This document shows, in pieces, positions 35,913-46,057 of a stretch of 64,000 nt of DNA. This stretch comes from Draconibacterium orientale (GTDB taxonomy: Bacteria; Bacteroidota; Bacteroidia; Bacteroidales; Prolixibacteraceae), in contig NZ_CP007451.1 of NCBI RefSeq assembly GCF_000626635.1, positions 1,860,001 to 1,924,000 of the forward strand. Direction: 5' to 3'. The first letter of the stretch is position 1. Each line of letters begins with the position of its first letter. The notes below the pieces were generated by a model. The model had not been told where the DNA came from. It saw only the letters and a program-made list of their open reading frames with translations, and did no database searches. Made by a program: the position numbers and the translations under genes.

Positions 35913-38900
35913 TTAGAATGAAACATTTACACCAACGGAGAAAGTTCTCGGAATTGGTATTGCATTTACGTCGGTACGCTCCGGATCCGGTCCCTGAAAT
36001 TCATTGGTTTTAATCCAGAAAAGGTTTTCAGCCATTACGTAAAAGCGCAGTTTGTCCATATGAATTCTTTCCGTTACGTTTGATGGCAGTGAGTAACCTA
36101 ACTGCACATTACGCAATTTGAAATAAGAAGCATTTACGTTCAAATAGCTTGAAGTACGTGTTTCGTTGTTGCTGTCAGACAATGTTAAAGCCGGTACGTT
36201 TGAATCCGGATTTTGTGAAGTCCAGGCGTCGAAAACACCGGGTCCAACGTTGTCGCGGCCACGAATAAAGTCGTTGTAGAAAGTATAAGGATCGTAACCG
36301 GTTTTTCCGGCAACACCCGAACCAAATATCGAAAGATCGAAATCTTTGTAATTCATATCAACGCGCATGCTATACTCCAATTTTGGAAGTAATGTTCCCA
36401 GAAATTTCTGGTCGAGCGAGTTAATTTCACCGTCATCATTCAAATCGGCCCAGCGAATACGCCCCGCAGCAGCACCAACCTGGCTGGCGTGTGCGTCAAC
36501 TTCCGACTGGCTTTTGAAAATACCGTCGGCAACATATCCGAAAATTGAAAGCTCAGAATGACCAAGAACGGTTTGTTCCGAGTTACCCGGATAAGCGGTT
36601 CTAACTTCTTCAGGAAGTTCAGTGATTTTATCGGCAAAGTGGCTGGCACTACCTGCAACTTCGTAAGAGAAATCGCTGTTCACTTGTTTTCTGTAACTCA
36701 ACGCAAATTCCCATCCTGTATTTTTCTTGGTGGCTCCGTTCAGGAACTGTAATTGTCCTTCACCTAAAGCCGAAGCTACCGGTGGCTGAATCAAAATATC
36801 GGTTGTTTTACGTGTATACCAATCGAATGCTCCTACCAACTGACTATCGAAAAATCCGAAATCGATACCCAGGTTCAATTCATCTGTTGTTTCCCATCTC
36901 AAGGCAGGGTTTCCGGCTTGCACAGAAACAAAACCAGAAGGCAGGTTTCCTGAATCCTGACCATCTAAAGCATAAGCTGAACCAACATTCCAGTAGTCAT
37001 CAAAAAAGTCGTTGTGGAATATACCATCAACCTGGCTGGCCACTGCTCCGTAACGAGGTTCAAACAATCCAAGACTGGCAAAATCACCAACATCCTGGTT
37101 ACCAACACGACCAACACCGGCACGGAATTTCAGGTTCGAAAGCTTTTCCATGTCTGCCATAAATGATTCCTGGCTCAAACGCCATCCGAAAGTAGCTGCA
37201 GGGAAGAAGCCGTAACGGTTATCAGCTCCGAATCGTGAAGAACCATCGCGACGTAATGTCAAGGAGGCTAAAAAGCGCTCGTCATAGTTATAATCGATTT
37301 TACCGAATTGAGAGAATAAACGACTGCTGGTGGCAGTTCCAAAGCTGTTACCATTGCTGGTTCCGGCGCTCAGCACAAAGAAGTCTTCTGTTTGTGTTGA
37401 AAAACCTTCTTTGTAACCTCTAAAGTCCTGGAAATTGTCGCTAACAGCTTCAATACCAAACAGGAAGTTAAACTTGCTTTTGTCCAGATTAAGTTGATAT
37501 TGCGCTGTATTCGACCAGGTTACGCTGGTAAAATCGCTGTTATAGATACTTAAATTGTTAACCGATCGTGCAATAAAACCATTGGTAAATGCAGGCTCGA
37601 TATCCTTGTCTTTCACCATGGAATAATCGATACCTAAAGTCGTGCGTAAAACCAGGTTCTTAACAGGTTCAACCTGTGCAAAAACACTTCCGAACAAGTA
37701 TCGTCTGTTGGTATTGTCCCACCGGTTGATATCCTGCATCATAACCGGGTTATTACGGTCGGAATAACCTGATCCGAGAGGGCCACCATAATTGCCGTTT
37801 GAATCGTACAACGGAATTGTTGGAGCCAAAGTAATTGCCAGTCCAGGCGTTGGAGCACTACCAAGGTCGGGAGTTTCCAAAGTTTCGTTCGACGAAACAA
37901 CCTGTGCATTGATACCAAACTTCACCTTGTCATCCAGCATGCTGGTTTGTCCGTTAATACGGGCTGTAACACGGTCGTAGTTGGTATACTTCAGCATACC
38001 GGTATTTTTGATGTAACCCACATTCATTAATACCGATGACTTTTCCGTTCCACCGGAAACAGTCAGGTCGTTATTGATTACAAAACCAGTTTCATAAGTT
38101 GCATCCTGCCAATCGGTATCGCCCGCGGGAACGTTCATATCTCCTCCAACATAAGGCTGAACGGTTACGCCATTCAGAACAGGATTGTTATAATCACCAT
38201 TCCAGTCGAAGTTGTATATTTCGCCGTATCCGCTCGTTGGATCAACACCATCGTTTACCGATGCCTGCCACAAAGCCCGGCCACGATCAACAGCATTCAG
38301 CATATCATATCGTTGCGATTTTTCGCTTTGAACCGAAAAGTTAGAGTTAAACTGAACATTCACTTCGCCTTTTTTATCCGATCCGTTTTTGGTGGTAACA
38401 ATTACAACACCGTTTGATGCACGTGCTCCATAAATTGAAGAAGCTGACGCATCTTTCAATACCTGCACAGAAACAATTGAACCGGCGCTCAGTCCCTGAA
38501 ACACCTCTGGTCTTTTGGTTGGTACTCCATCGATAATATACAATGGGTTGTTATCTCCCAGCGTATTTACTCCACGAATAAGAATTCGACTGCTGGTTGC
38601 ACTTGGAGTACCGGTTTTTTCAATATAAAGTCCCGGAACATGTCCTTGCAAAGCCTGCATCGGGTTACCCGAACTTAAACTCACATTTTCAATTGCGTCC
38701 ATTTGAACCACTTCAACGGCACCCGTTAAATCGGCTTTTCGCTGAACGCTATAACCAACGGCTACAACTTCTGCCAAACCAATGGTTTCGTCCTCCATGC
38801 TAATATTGATGGTTGTTCTTCCTGATACTTCTATTTCCTGTGATTTCATTCCAATAAAAGAAATCTGCAGTACCGCATCGGCACTCGCTACCTCGATAGT

Positions 38901-39101
38901 GTACACACCATCAACATCGGTAATGGTACCGTTCGTTGTTCCTTTTTCAACAATTGTTACACCAGGCAATGCCATGCCCGAGGCGTCTTTCACAGTACCC
39001 GAAACCGAAATTTCCTGGGCAAATGCGATTGTTGAAAACAAACTAAGCAGAATGAAAAACATTCCCTTAGTCGCATTTTTAAGTTTGATCCTTTTTACCA
39101 T
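35913..39101 (-). CDS. SusC/RagA family TonB-dependent outer-membrane transporter
   Basis: A 1062-residue protein. After a signal peptide come a CarboxypepD-like domain (VSGTVKDASGMALPGVTIV), the TonB-box region, a plug domain (LIRGVNTLGDNNPLYIIDGV with VLKDASASSIYGARASNGVV) and a 22-strand type barrel. No N-terminal STN domain is seen, so the locus should be controlled by the hybrid two-component system rather than by a sigma/anti-sigma pair. It imports oligosaccharides bound by the partner SusD. It starts 12 bases after the fructokinase stop. Confidence 0.96.
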   Translation of the reverse strand: MVKRIKLKNATKGMFFILLSLFSTIAFAQEISVSGTVKDASGMALPGVTIVEKGTTNGTITDVDGVYTIEVASADAVLQISFIGMKSQEIEVSGRTTINISMEDETIGLAEVVAVGYSVQRKADLTGAVEVVQMDAIENVSLSSGNPMQALQGHVPGLYIEKTGTPSATSSRILIRGVNTLGDNNPLYIIDGVPTKRPEVFQGLSAGSIVSVQVLKDASASSIYGARASNGVVIVTTKNGSDKKGEVNVQFNSNFSVQSEKSQRYDMLNAVDRGRALWQASVNDGVDPTSGYGEIYNFDWNGDYNNPVLNGVTVQPYVGGDMNVPAGDTDWQDATYETGFVINNDLTVSGGTEKSSVLMNVGYIKNTGMLKYTNYDRVTARINGQTSMLDDKVKFGINAQVVSSNETLETPDLGSAPTPGLAITLAPTIPLYDSNGNYGGPLGSGYSDRNNPVMMQDINRWDNTNRRYLFGSVFAQVEPVKNLVLRTTLGIDYSMVKDKDIEPAFTNGFIARSVNNLSIYNSDFTSVTWSNTAQYQLNLDKSKFNFLFGIEAVSDNFQDFRGYKEGFSTQTEDFFVLSAGTSNGNSFGTATSSRLFSQFGKIDYNYDERFLASLTLRRDGSSRFGADNRYGFFPAATFGWRLSQESFMADMEKLSNLKFRAGVGRVGNQDVGDFASLGLFEPRYGAVASQVDGIFHNDFFDDYWNVGSAYALDGQDSGNLPSGFVSVQAGNPALRWETTDELNLGIDFGFFDSQLVGAFDWYTRKTTDILIQPPVASALGEGQLQFLNGATKKNTGWEFALSYRKQVNSDFSYEVAGSASHFADKITELPEEVRTAYPGNSEQTVLGHSELSIFGYVADGIFKSQSEVDAHASQVGAAAGRIRWADLNDDGEINSLDQKFLGTLLPKLEYSMRVDMNYKDFDLSIFGSGVAGKTGYDPYTFYNDFIRGRDNVGPGVFDAWTSQNPDSNVPALTLSDSNNETRTSSYLNVNASYFKLRNVQLGYSLPSNVTERIHMDKLRFYVMAENLFWIKTNEFQGPDPERTDVNAIPIPRTFSVGVNVSF

Positions 39102-39113
39102 AATCAGATTAGT

Positions 39114-40046
39114 TTAATTAATTTGAATATTATTTCTTTCGATAGTTGGTTGGTCATTCGATAGGATTTCCTCAATTTCATCCATGTCGTATTTTGGAGT
39201 TGCACCGGCTTTCGATGCCACAAATGCGCCGGTTGCACAAGCAAAAGCCAATGCGTCGGCAGATTCTTTTTTATTTAACAGAGAGGCAATTAGTCCGGCA
39301 AGAAATGCATCGCCGGCACCAACTGTATCCACTGCATTTACTTTAAAACCGGGGTGTTCGTAGAATTTGCCGTTGCAATACAACAAAGCACCTTTTTCGC
39401 CTTTGGTTACACATAACATTCCGATGTTATAGTGTTTTACAAACCATTCCATGAGCTTGTGCTCGTCAGAACTGGGGCGGTTGTACCATCCTGCAAAAAC
39501 CTGCAGTTCTTCGTCGTTGAGTTTTACCACATCCGTTTTTTCCAGAAGCTTTTCAACTACTTCCTGCGAATCATATGGCTTACGAAAATTTACATCAATC
39601 AATTTCAGTCCATCGTAATCCAGCAGATTCATCAGTGTTTCGCGGGTTAAAGGATTGCGCGAAGCCAGTGATCCGTAAATCAGCAAACCTGCCTGCCTGG
39701 CCTTTTTCATTAGCGAATCAGTTAGTTGAATATTATCCCAGGCTACGGGTTCACAAATTTCGTAGGTAGCGTTGTTGTTTTCATCCAAATGCACCAGTAC
39801 TTCACTGGTAGGCAGATTATCATCGGTTTGAATGTATGCGGTAGACATTCCCGAATCTTCAAGGAATTTTTTTAGTTCTGCTCCCGGTTCGTCGTTTCCA
39901 ACACTGCTGGCAATGGTAGCATCCAAACCGATAGCATTGAGGTGAAGCGCCACATTCATGGGAGCACCTCCGGCTTTCGCGCCCGATGGCAAACGATCCC
40001 AAAGCACCTCACCAAAACACAATATTTCGTTGTTCTTAATTTCCAT
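39114..40046 (-). CDS. PfkB-family fructokinase
   Basis: A 310-residue ribokinase-fold protein. It has the first PfkB region GAKAGGAPMNVALHL and the second DTVGAGDAFLAGL, with the catalytic Asp and anion hole. Converting fructose to fructose 6-phosphate is the expected reaction given GH32 in the operon; ribokinase-like alternatives are less likely in this context. It is between the MFS gene (12-base gap) and susC (12-base gap). Confidence 0.92.
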   Translation of the reverse strand: MEIKNNEILCFGEVLWDRLPSGAKAGGAPMNVALHLNAIGLDATIASSVGNDEPGAELKKFLEDSGMSTAYIQTDDNLPTSEVLVHLDENNNATYEICEPVAWDNIQLTDSLMKKARQAGLLIYGSLASRNPLTRETLMNLLDYDGLKLIDVNFRKPYDSQEVVEKLLEKTDVVKLNDEELQVFAGWYNRPSSDEHKLMEWFVKHYNIGMLCVTKGEKGALLYCNGKFYEHPGFKVNAVDTVGAGDAFLAGLIASLLNKKESADALAFACATGAFVASKAGATPKYDMDEIEEILSNDQPTIERNNIQIN

Positions 40047-40058
40047 GTTTGTTTAGTA

Positions 40059-41402
40059 TTATTTGATTCGTTTTTTCATTTCCTGTTGTATTTCCTCCAA
40101 CGACTTGCCTTTGGTTTCGGGAAGAACTTTCCAGGCAAAGAAGAAGTGCAGCACCATCATTGCCGCGAAAAAGCCAAAGGATATACCGCCACCGACAGTG
40201 TTGTTCAATACCGGGAATCCCCAGATAAGAGCTGCGGCAAAAATCCAGTGGGTAAAACTTCCCAGCGCCTGTCCCTTTGAGCGTACTTTATTGGGGAATA
40301 TCTCGGAAATTACGACCCAAAGCACAGCTCCTTGTGAGAAGGCAAAAAAGGCAATGAAACCCATCAGATAGATCATTACTCCGTAACCGCCAAAATCGGA
40401 GTAGTTATTGGTAAAAAATGACTTTGAAAGCAGACCCAGGAAAATGACCATCCCAACTGATCCGGCCATAAGAAGTGTTCTTCGCCCGTATTTATCGATG
40501 AGGAAAAGTGCCACGAAAGTGAACACCAAATTGGTAGCTCCTACTGAAATAGACTGAAGTAGCGAAGCATTGGTTCCAAATCCTGCCATTTCGAATACCC
40601 GTGGAGCATAAATCATAATAGCATTTATACCCGCCAACTGGTTAAAGGCAGCAATCAAAAAGGCAATCATTATTGGAAAACGGTAAGCTTTTACAAACAA
40701 CTTTCCGTGACCCATAGCTTCCTCTTCTTCTACCGATTGTTTCACAATGCGTACTTCTTCCTTTGGATTTTCAGCCTTAATGCGCTGAAATACAGCCAAT
40801 GCCTCATCGGTATGTCCCTGATTTACCAACCAACGCGGACTTTCAGGAACCAGGTTCAGCAATAAAAAGAAGGTTGCAGCGGGAATAGCTTCCACACCGA
40901 TCATCCAGCGCCACGATCCACTCTCGAAAATATTTGCCAAAAGGTAATTTACAGCAAAAGCCAGAAAGATGGCAGTAACCACAAAAAACTGGTTTAACAA
41001 AACCAGCTGTCCGCGCTTTTTTGCAGGCGATATTTCGGCTATAAACATTGGGGTAACCACCGAAATACAACCCAAAAGAACTCCGGTTATAAAACGGCAG
41101 GCCAGCAACATTCCCCAATTAATGGCAAATGCACTTCCCAAAGTTGATAGTGCAAAAAGACCGGATAATACGATTAATGATTTGCGGCGCCCAAATTTTT
41201 CAGCCGGTTTACCTATTATAACAGTACCAACGATTGTACCCATAATGGCAACAGCAACTGTAAATCCCAGCCAAAAACTATTTAAGTCGAATAAGGTTTC
41301 CAGTTGCGATGTGGTACCCGACATCATAGCAATGTCGTAACCAAAAAGAAAGCCGCCAAGAGCGATTATTATGGCAACTGAAAATACGTTTTGTGTCTTC
41401 AT
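40059..41402 (-). CDS. MFS sugar porter (fructose/hexose:H+ type)
   Basis: A 447-residue inner-membrane protein with 12 predicted helices. Sugar-porter signatures: GGFLFGYDIAMMSG, GRRKSLI, PESPRWLVNQGH, QLAGINAIMIYAPRVFE, DKYGRRTLL and the C-terminal PETKGKSLEEIQ. It would bring the monosaccharide released in the periplasm, probably fructose, into the cytoplasm for the kinase. It is the first gene of the operon, divergent from the hybrid sensor across 268 bases that should hold the regulator's binding site. Confidence 0.92.
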   Translation of the reverse strand: MKTQNVFSVAIIIALGGFLFGYDIAMMSGTTSQLETLFDLNSFWLGFTVAVAIMGTIVGTVIIGKPAEKFGRRKSLIVLSGLFALSTLGSAFAINWGMLLACRFITGVLLGCISVVTPMFIAEISPAKKRGQLVLLNQFFVVTAIFLAFAVNYLLANIFESGSWRWMIGVEAIPAATFFLLLNLVPESPRWLVNQGHTDEALAVFQRIKAENPKEEVRIVKQSVEEEEAMGHGKLFVKAYRFPIMIAFLIAAFNQLAGINAIMIYAPRVFEMAGFGTNASLLQSISVGATNLVFTFVALFLIDKYGRRTLLMAGSVGMVIFLGLLSKSFFTNNYSDFGGYGVMIYLMGFIAFFAFSQGAVLWVVISEIFPNKVRSKGQALGSFTHWIFAAALIWGFPVLNNTVGGGISFGFFAAMMVLHFFFAWKVLPETKGKSLEEIQQEMKKRIK

Positions 41403-41670
41403 TTCGATTCAGAATTATTGGTTTAAAACTCTGAATCAAAGGTATGGGGGCAGCCGTTCTTCTGCTTTAAACAATGTTACCGAGTGTTAAAAACATGTAA
41501 CATTATCAGCCTAAATATCAATACGTTTATACTTATGTAACATCATTATCAACTATGATACACGTTAAAAAATTAAATGGCAGTTTTCTTTCACGTTATC
41601 ACGTAAATTGAGACATTGGTTATTTGAAATTTATTACTTTCACAAAAGTATATTAATCAGACTAAGCTAT

Positions 41671-44457
41671 ATGACGAAGAAACTAACGATACTATTTCTA
41701 TTCGTACTCCTATTCTCCTTCTTTAGTCTTTCGTCAAAAGAAAAATACAAAATTGGATTTTCGCAATGCACCACAGGCGATGACTGGCGCAAATCGATGC
41801 ACCGCGAAATGATGATAGAACTGGCTTTTTACCCCGATTTTGAACTGGTAATTAAAGACGCCAACGACAATAGCGAACAACAAATAAACGACATCAGGCA
41901 ATTGCTGGATGAAGAAATCGACCTTTTAATTGTTTCTCCCAACGAATCGGAACCAATTACACCAATTGTTGAAGAGGTATATAATAGCGGAATTCCTGTT
42001 ATCGTTATCGACAGGCAAATAGCCTCGGAGGCTTATACTGCCTATGTTGGTGCCAACAATTATTTAATTGGAAAAGAAGCCGGAGATTATGCCGTAAAAT
42101 TGTTAAATGGCAAAGGTAAAATCGTTGAAATTACCGGGCTGCAAGGTTCATCTCCTGCAATTAACAGGCACAATGGTTTTATGGAAGTGATTTCGCAATA
42201 TCCCGATATTGAGTTGGTTGCTTCAGAATCGGGCAAATGGAATTATAGCGACAGTAAAACGGTTATGCAAAATTTTCTTGACCAAAAACTGGACTTCGAT
42301 CTTGTTTTTTCGCATAATGACCGGATTGCCAGAGCAGCTTACGAAATAATTGATGCAAATAACATTGGTGAGAAATTTATCCTGGGTATCGATGGATTAT
42401 TGGGAGATGACGGTGGAATAGAAGATGTGATCGATGGTAAAATTGATGCTACCTTTCTATATCCTACCGGTGGTGCTGAGGCCATTCAACTGGCTGCTAA
42501 AATTCTGAACAAGCAGCCTTTTGATCGTATCAATATTCTTGAAACGGTGGTTATTGATAACAATAATGCCAAAATATTAAAACTTCAATACGAGGCAGTT
42601 GACGATCTGCAGGGAAAAATAGAAGACCAAAAATCCGTTCTTGAAAACCAGATCGCCCGTTTTAAAAGTCAACGGAGTTTTTTAATAGTTGTATTGGTTT
42701 TGCTGGCAGCCATTGTTATTCTGGTTATTCAAACCTTCAGAGCCTATCAAAACAAACGTGCGGCCAACCAAAAACTGGAGCTTCAAAAACTCGAAATAGA
42801 AAAAAGAAATCAGGAAATTATAAAACAAAGAGACCAACTTATTGAAGTTTCGGAAAAACTGGAGGAGGCCACACAAACCAAACTTCGCTTTTTCACCAAT
42901 ATGTCGCATGAGTTTAGAACGCCTCTTACACTCATCATTGGTCCGTTAGAGGATATGATCGAATCAGCAGATATTCCTGAACGTTTTAAGAAGCAGGTGT
43001 CCATGATGCACCAGAATTCACTTCGCCTGCTGCACATGATTAACCAGCTGATGGATTTCAGGAAAATTGAAAACAATAAAATGCAGTTGCAAGCCACCAA
43101 TTACGACATTGTTGGTTTTCTTAAAGATATTGTAATGCCCTTTTATGATCTGGCGGAGAAAAAGCATATATCAATTGTTTGGGAAGCAGAAAAAAGTCAT
43201 TTAAATGCATGGTTCGACCTTAACAAACTTGATAAAGTTATATTCAACCTGCTCTCAAATGCCATTAAATTCACTCCTGTTAATGGCACTATTCAAATTA
43301 CTCTAAAAGTAATTAAACCTTTAGCAAAGAAGATTTGGGATGAAGAAGTTGAAATTAAAGTTTCCGATACCGGCAATGGAATTCCAACGGATCAGATTGA
43401 CCATATTTTTGATCGTTTTTATCAGGCAGAAAGCTCACGTGGTTTTATGGGAACAGGACTGGGACTTTCGCTTTCGAAAGAATTTGTTGACCTGCACCAC
43501 GGAGAAATTGAGGTTAAAAGCAACATAGGAGAAGGAACCACTTTCACTATTCATTTGCCAACTGGAAACGCCCATCTTAGCGCATCTGAAAAAATTGAAA
43601 CACCGATAAACGAGACGAAAAAGAAGCAGATTCAACGAAACAACGAAATCCATATCAATCCGGTTTTAGATACCGGAGAAAAGAAAATTGAGACAAATTT
43701 TGAGGAAAAACCGACGGTTCTTTTGGTTGAGGATGAGAACGATGTTCGTGAATATATAAAAGACAGTTTGTTTAATCATTATCATATTCTGGAAGCAGAA
43801 AATGGAAGACTGGCGCTGGATATAATCAGGGAAAACGAACCCGACCTTATTGTTAGCGATATTATGATGCCGAAAATGGATGGGCTGGAACTTACCCGCA
43901 CTTTAAAAACTGATATAAAAACCTGCCATATTCCAATCATCCTTCTAACAGCAAAAGCTTCGCAAGAGCAGAAATTTGAAGGTCTGGAAGAAGGAGCCGA
44001 TTCATACATTCCGAAACCTTTTAACAGCAGGCATCTGCAAATTAGGGTGAAGAAATTGCTCGAACTCAGAAAGAAAATGCAGGAACGCTACAAAGGTCAG
44101 CTACTTATTGCCGAAGACGACAAAGATCTTTCACGCCTTGACAGAAAATTCCTGAACAAGATTTCGCAAATTGTGGAAGAACACCTTGAAAAAGAGGAAT
44201 TAACAGTTGAAGAACTGAGCCAGTTATTAGGTCTTTCGCGCGTTCATGTTTACCGAAAAATTAAAAAGCTGACAGGAATGTCAGTCAGCGAATTTGTGCG
44301 CTCCGTGAAATTGAAACTCTCATTGAACCTGATTAAAACCAACGGTAAAACCATTGCTGAAATTGCCTACGAAGTTGGTTTTTCGTCACCATCGTATTTC
44401 ACAAAATGTTTTAAAGCTCAATTTGGGATATCGCCGAGTGAATTTGGGAAAAATTAG
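41671..44457 (+). CDS. Hybrid two-component system regulator with periplasmic sugar-binding domain
   Basis: A 928-residue protein. I start at ATG 41671, which gives a signal sequence (MTKKLTILFLFVLLFSFF); the longer frame from 41608 adds 21 residues before it. Residues about 25-310 are a periplasmic binding protein of the LacI/ribose type (KIGFSQCTTGDDWR). A membrane helix (about 333-352) and a coiled coil precede the kinase (NMSHEFRTPLTLI; GTGLGLSLS), a receiver (VSDIMMPKMDG, Asp) and an AraC helix-turn-helix (GFSSPSYFTKCFKAQFG). The architecture is that of the fructose-sensing BT1754 of Bacteroides thetaiotaomicron, so fructose as signal is a fair inference. It should activate the divergent operon. 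Confidence 0.95.
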   Translation: MTKKLTILFLFVLLFSFFSLSSKEKYKIGFSQCTTGDDWRKSMHREMMIELAFYPDFELVIKDANDNSEQQINDIRQLLDEEIDLLIVSPNESEPITPIVEEVYNSGIPVIVIDRQIASEAYTAYVGANNYLIGKEAGDYAVKLLNGKGKIVEITGLQGSSPAINRHNGFMEVISQYPDIELVASESGKWNYSDSKTVMQNFLDQKLDFDLVFSHNDRIARAAYEIIDANNIGEKFILGIDGLLGDDGGIEDVIDGKIDATFLYPTGGAEAIQLAAKILNKQPFDRINILETVVIDNNNAKILKLQYEAVDDLQGKIEDQKSVLENQIARFKSQRSFLIVVLVLLAAIVILVIQTFRAYQNKRAANQKLELQKLEIEKRNQEIIKQRDQLIEVSEKLEEATQTKLRFFTNMSHEFRTPLTLIIGPLEDMIESADIPERFKKQVSMMHQNSLRLLHMINQLMDFRKIENNKMQLQATNYDIVGFLKDIVMPFYDLAEKKHISIVWEAEKSHLNAWFDLNKLDKVIFNLLSNAIKFTPVNGTIQITLKVIKPLAKKIWDEEVEIKVSDTGNGIPTDQIDHIFDRFYQAESSRGFMGTGLGLSLSKEFVDLHHGEIEVKSNIGEGTTFTIHLPTGNAHLSASEKIETPINETKKKQIQRNNEIHINPVLDTGEKKIETNFEEKPTVLLVEDENDVREYIKDSLFNHYHILEAENGRLALDIIRENEPDLIVSDIMMPKMDGLELTRTLKTDIKTCHIPIILLTAKASQEQKFEGLEEGADSYIPKPFNSRHLQIRVKKLLELRKKMQERYKGQLLIAEDDKDLSRLDRKFLNKISQIVEEHLEKEELTVEELSQLLGLSRVHVYRKIKKLTGMSVSEFVRSVKLKLSLNLIKTNGKTIAEIAYEVGFSSPSYFTKCFKAQFGISPSEFGKN

Positions 44458-44500
44458 ATACCAACAAAATGCACTCTTTATTTTCCCGTTTCCACTAAAT
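44457..44500. repeat. Degraded half-copy of the 161-bp palindromic element
   Basis: ATACCAACAAAATGCACTCT followed by TTATTTTCCCGTTTCCACTA matches the left arm at 2686-2740 after a short deletion. The right arm is absent; the sequence passes directly into the 3' end of the recombinase gene, whose stop is at 44495-44497. The element may have been cut when the recombinase arrived. Confidence 0.55.
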
Positions 44501-45691
44501 TATTTTCACCTTCTTCATATCTTCTGAAATTTTATAATCTAAAATCCGAGCATAAATTTGCGTCGTTTTCAGGGAATTATGTCCAAGTATCTTAGAAACA
44601 GTTTCAATAGGCACACCATTGTTTAATGTTATTGTAGTAGCAAATGTATGCCGAGCCACATGCATTGACAAATTTTTTGTGATTCCGCAAATATCTGAGA
44701 TTTCTTTTAAATATGCATTCATTTTTTGGTTTGAATTCACAGGAAGCAATAATCCTTTTGAAACATTTATGGGATAGTTTTTATAACGTTTTAATATGTT
44801 TTTAGCGAATGGCAATAAAGGGACTCTACATCTTGATCCATTTTTTGTTCGATCAATAATAATCCATTTTTTACCATCATTCCCAGTTCTGATGTGATGT
44901 TTGGCCAGCTTTGAAATATCAGCATAAGACAGTCCGGTATAACAGGCAAAAAGAAAGATGTCTCTCACAATAGCAAGCCGTTCTATTTCTATCTTCTTTT
45001 TCCTTATTTTTTTTAATTCCTTTTGAGTTAAAAATTCACGTTTAGGTTGTTCTGTTTTTACCTGAAACTTTAGATACGGATTCGTTGAAAGATAATCCAT
45101 TGCAACTGCAATATTCAATACCTTTTTCATGTGTTTATGGTAACACCAGGCCGTATTTACACTGTTGTTGTATTTGGATTTTAGGTACACATCAAAATCA
45201 TTAATAAACTTATAACCTATGTTGCCAAGTTTCCACTCCTTCTTCCCATAAACGTCAGATAAAAAATTTAGAAGCCGGTTTTTTGAGGTTTTATAATGTT
45301 TGAGCGTTGTAGCGGAGAACCCTTTGCCAATATTTGATTCAATCGTGTTCATATAAACACCAAACATTTCAACTATTCCATGCTCTTCTTCTATGCCGCA
45401 AAGTTTGTTTTTAATATCAACTACATCAAACTTTTTGTTTTGAGCTTCAAACTGATTATAAATATCAAGAATATTAGAAGCTACTTTATCAAGTCGATTA
45501 TTAGTTGTCTTCGCTAAACTTGATGAGCCAGTCATTCTTTCTTTTGATATATCCCAGGAATTCTGATCAACAAATATCTTTGTCGATAATTCAGCACGTT
45601 TTCCATTGAGCGTAAACCTGACATAAACGGGGTAAGTTCTGTCTTCACGCTTCTTTGATTTTTTAAGTAAAAATGCAATTGTAATCCTCAT
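44495..45691 (-). CDS. Tyrosine recombinase (phage/transposon-type integrase)
   Basis: A 398-residue protein with an arm-binding N-terminal domain (RITIAFLLKKSKKREDRTYP), a SAM-like core-binding domain (about 105-200) and a catalytic domain. The catalytic HVARHTFAT (HxxR), LGHNSLKTTQIYARI (His and the nucleophile Tyr) are present. The first Arg position reads CYTGLSYADI, a Ser replacing Arg, as known for IntDOT of CTnDOT and common in Bacteroidota. It is adjacent to tRNA-Leu, a normal integration target, but no other mobile-element genes are nearby, so it may be a remnant. Its coding end lies in a truncated repeat. Confidence 0.93.
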   Translation of the reverse strand: MRITIAFLLKKSKKREDRTYPVYVRFTLNGKRAELSTKIFVDQNSWDISKERMTGSSSLAKTTNNRLDKVASNILDIYNQFEAQNKKFDVVDIKNKLCGIEEEHGIVEMFGVYMNTIESNIGKGFSATTLKHYKTSKNRLLNFLSDVYGKKEWKLGNIGYKFINDFDVYLKSKYNNSVNTAWCYHKHMKKVLNIAVAMDYLSTNPYLKFQVKTEQPKREFLTQKELKKIRKKKIEIERLAIVRDIFLFACYTGLSYADISKLAKHHIRTGNDGKKWIIIDRTKNGSRCRVPLLPFAKNILKRYKNYPINVSKGLLLPVNSNQKMNAYLKEISDICGITKNLSMHVARHTFATTITLNNGVPIETVSKILGHNSLKTTQIYARILDYKISEDMKKVKII

Positions 45692-45973
45692 AATCCATAA
45701 ATTTTAACAATTTAGGTCTCGCTCACTGTCTAAAAATACATTATAAATGCCACTTTTAAAACAGTAAAACGAACCAAATTAAACTAATTAAAATGAAATG
45801 AATCAGCGAGTTACAGCGTTTAGCGAGACCTATCGGATCTATTTAACCATAGGTCTCGATTTTGTCGCATTTTAGATGCTTTTAAAGCACTTTTTTTGAT
45901 ATTTATGCTAAATAAAAAAGCGCTTAAATCATTGATTTTAAGCGCTTTTAATGTTTTTTGGTATTTCACCTAG
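45692..45973. other. Candidate attachment region between integrase and tRNA-Leu
   Basis: About 280 bases without a gene. AGGTCTCG occurs at about 45713 and 45850 and its complement CGAGACCT at about 45824, with GCTCACTG beside the first. The same AGGTCTCG with CTCACTGG occurs in both R1 repeats. Spaced copies of one motif near the integrase start are typical of arm-type binding sites. The region also holds the tRNA terminator. Confidence 0.5.
45914..45950 (-). terminator. Terminator downstream of tRNA-Leu
   Basis: AAAAGCGCTTAAA and TTTAAGCGCTTTT form a long perfect stem around a short loop (ATCATTGAT). On the minus strand it ends in a T-run 24 bases past the tRNA. It could work in both directions. 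Confidence 0.8.
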
Positions 45974-46057
45974 TACCCGGGGCGGGAATCGAACCCGCAC
46001 TCCGTTGCCAGAACTGGATTTTGAATCCAGCGCGTCTACCAATTCCGCCACCCGGGC
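45974..46057 (-). tRNA. tRNA-Leu (anticodon CAA)
   Basis: The minus strand begins GCCCGGGTGGCGGAATTGGT, giving acceptor stem GCCCGGG paired with CCCGGGT, a D-arm with GGTAGACG, and anticodon arm CTGGA-TTCAAAA-TCCAG with CAA at 34-36. A long variable arm (TTCTGGCAACGGAGT region) marks a class II tRNA, and the T-arm is GCGGG-TTCGATT-CCCGC. Length is 84 bases, discriminator A; CCA is not encoded. Its 3' end is the likely target of the adjacent recombinase and is echoed in repeat R1. Confidence 0.96.
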
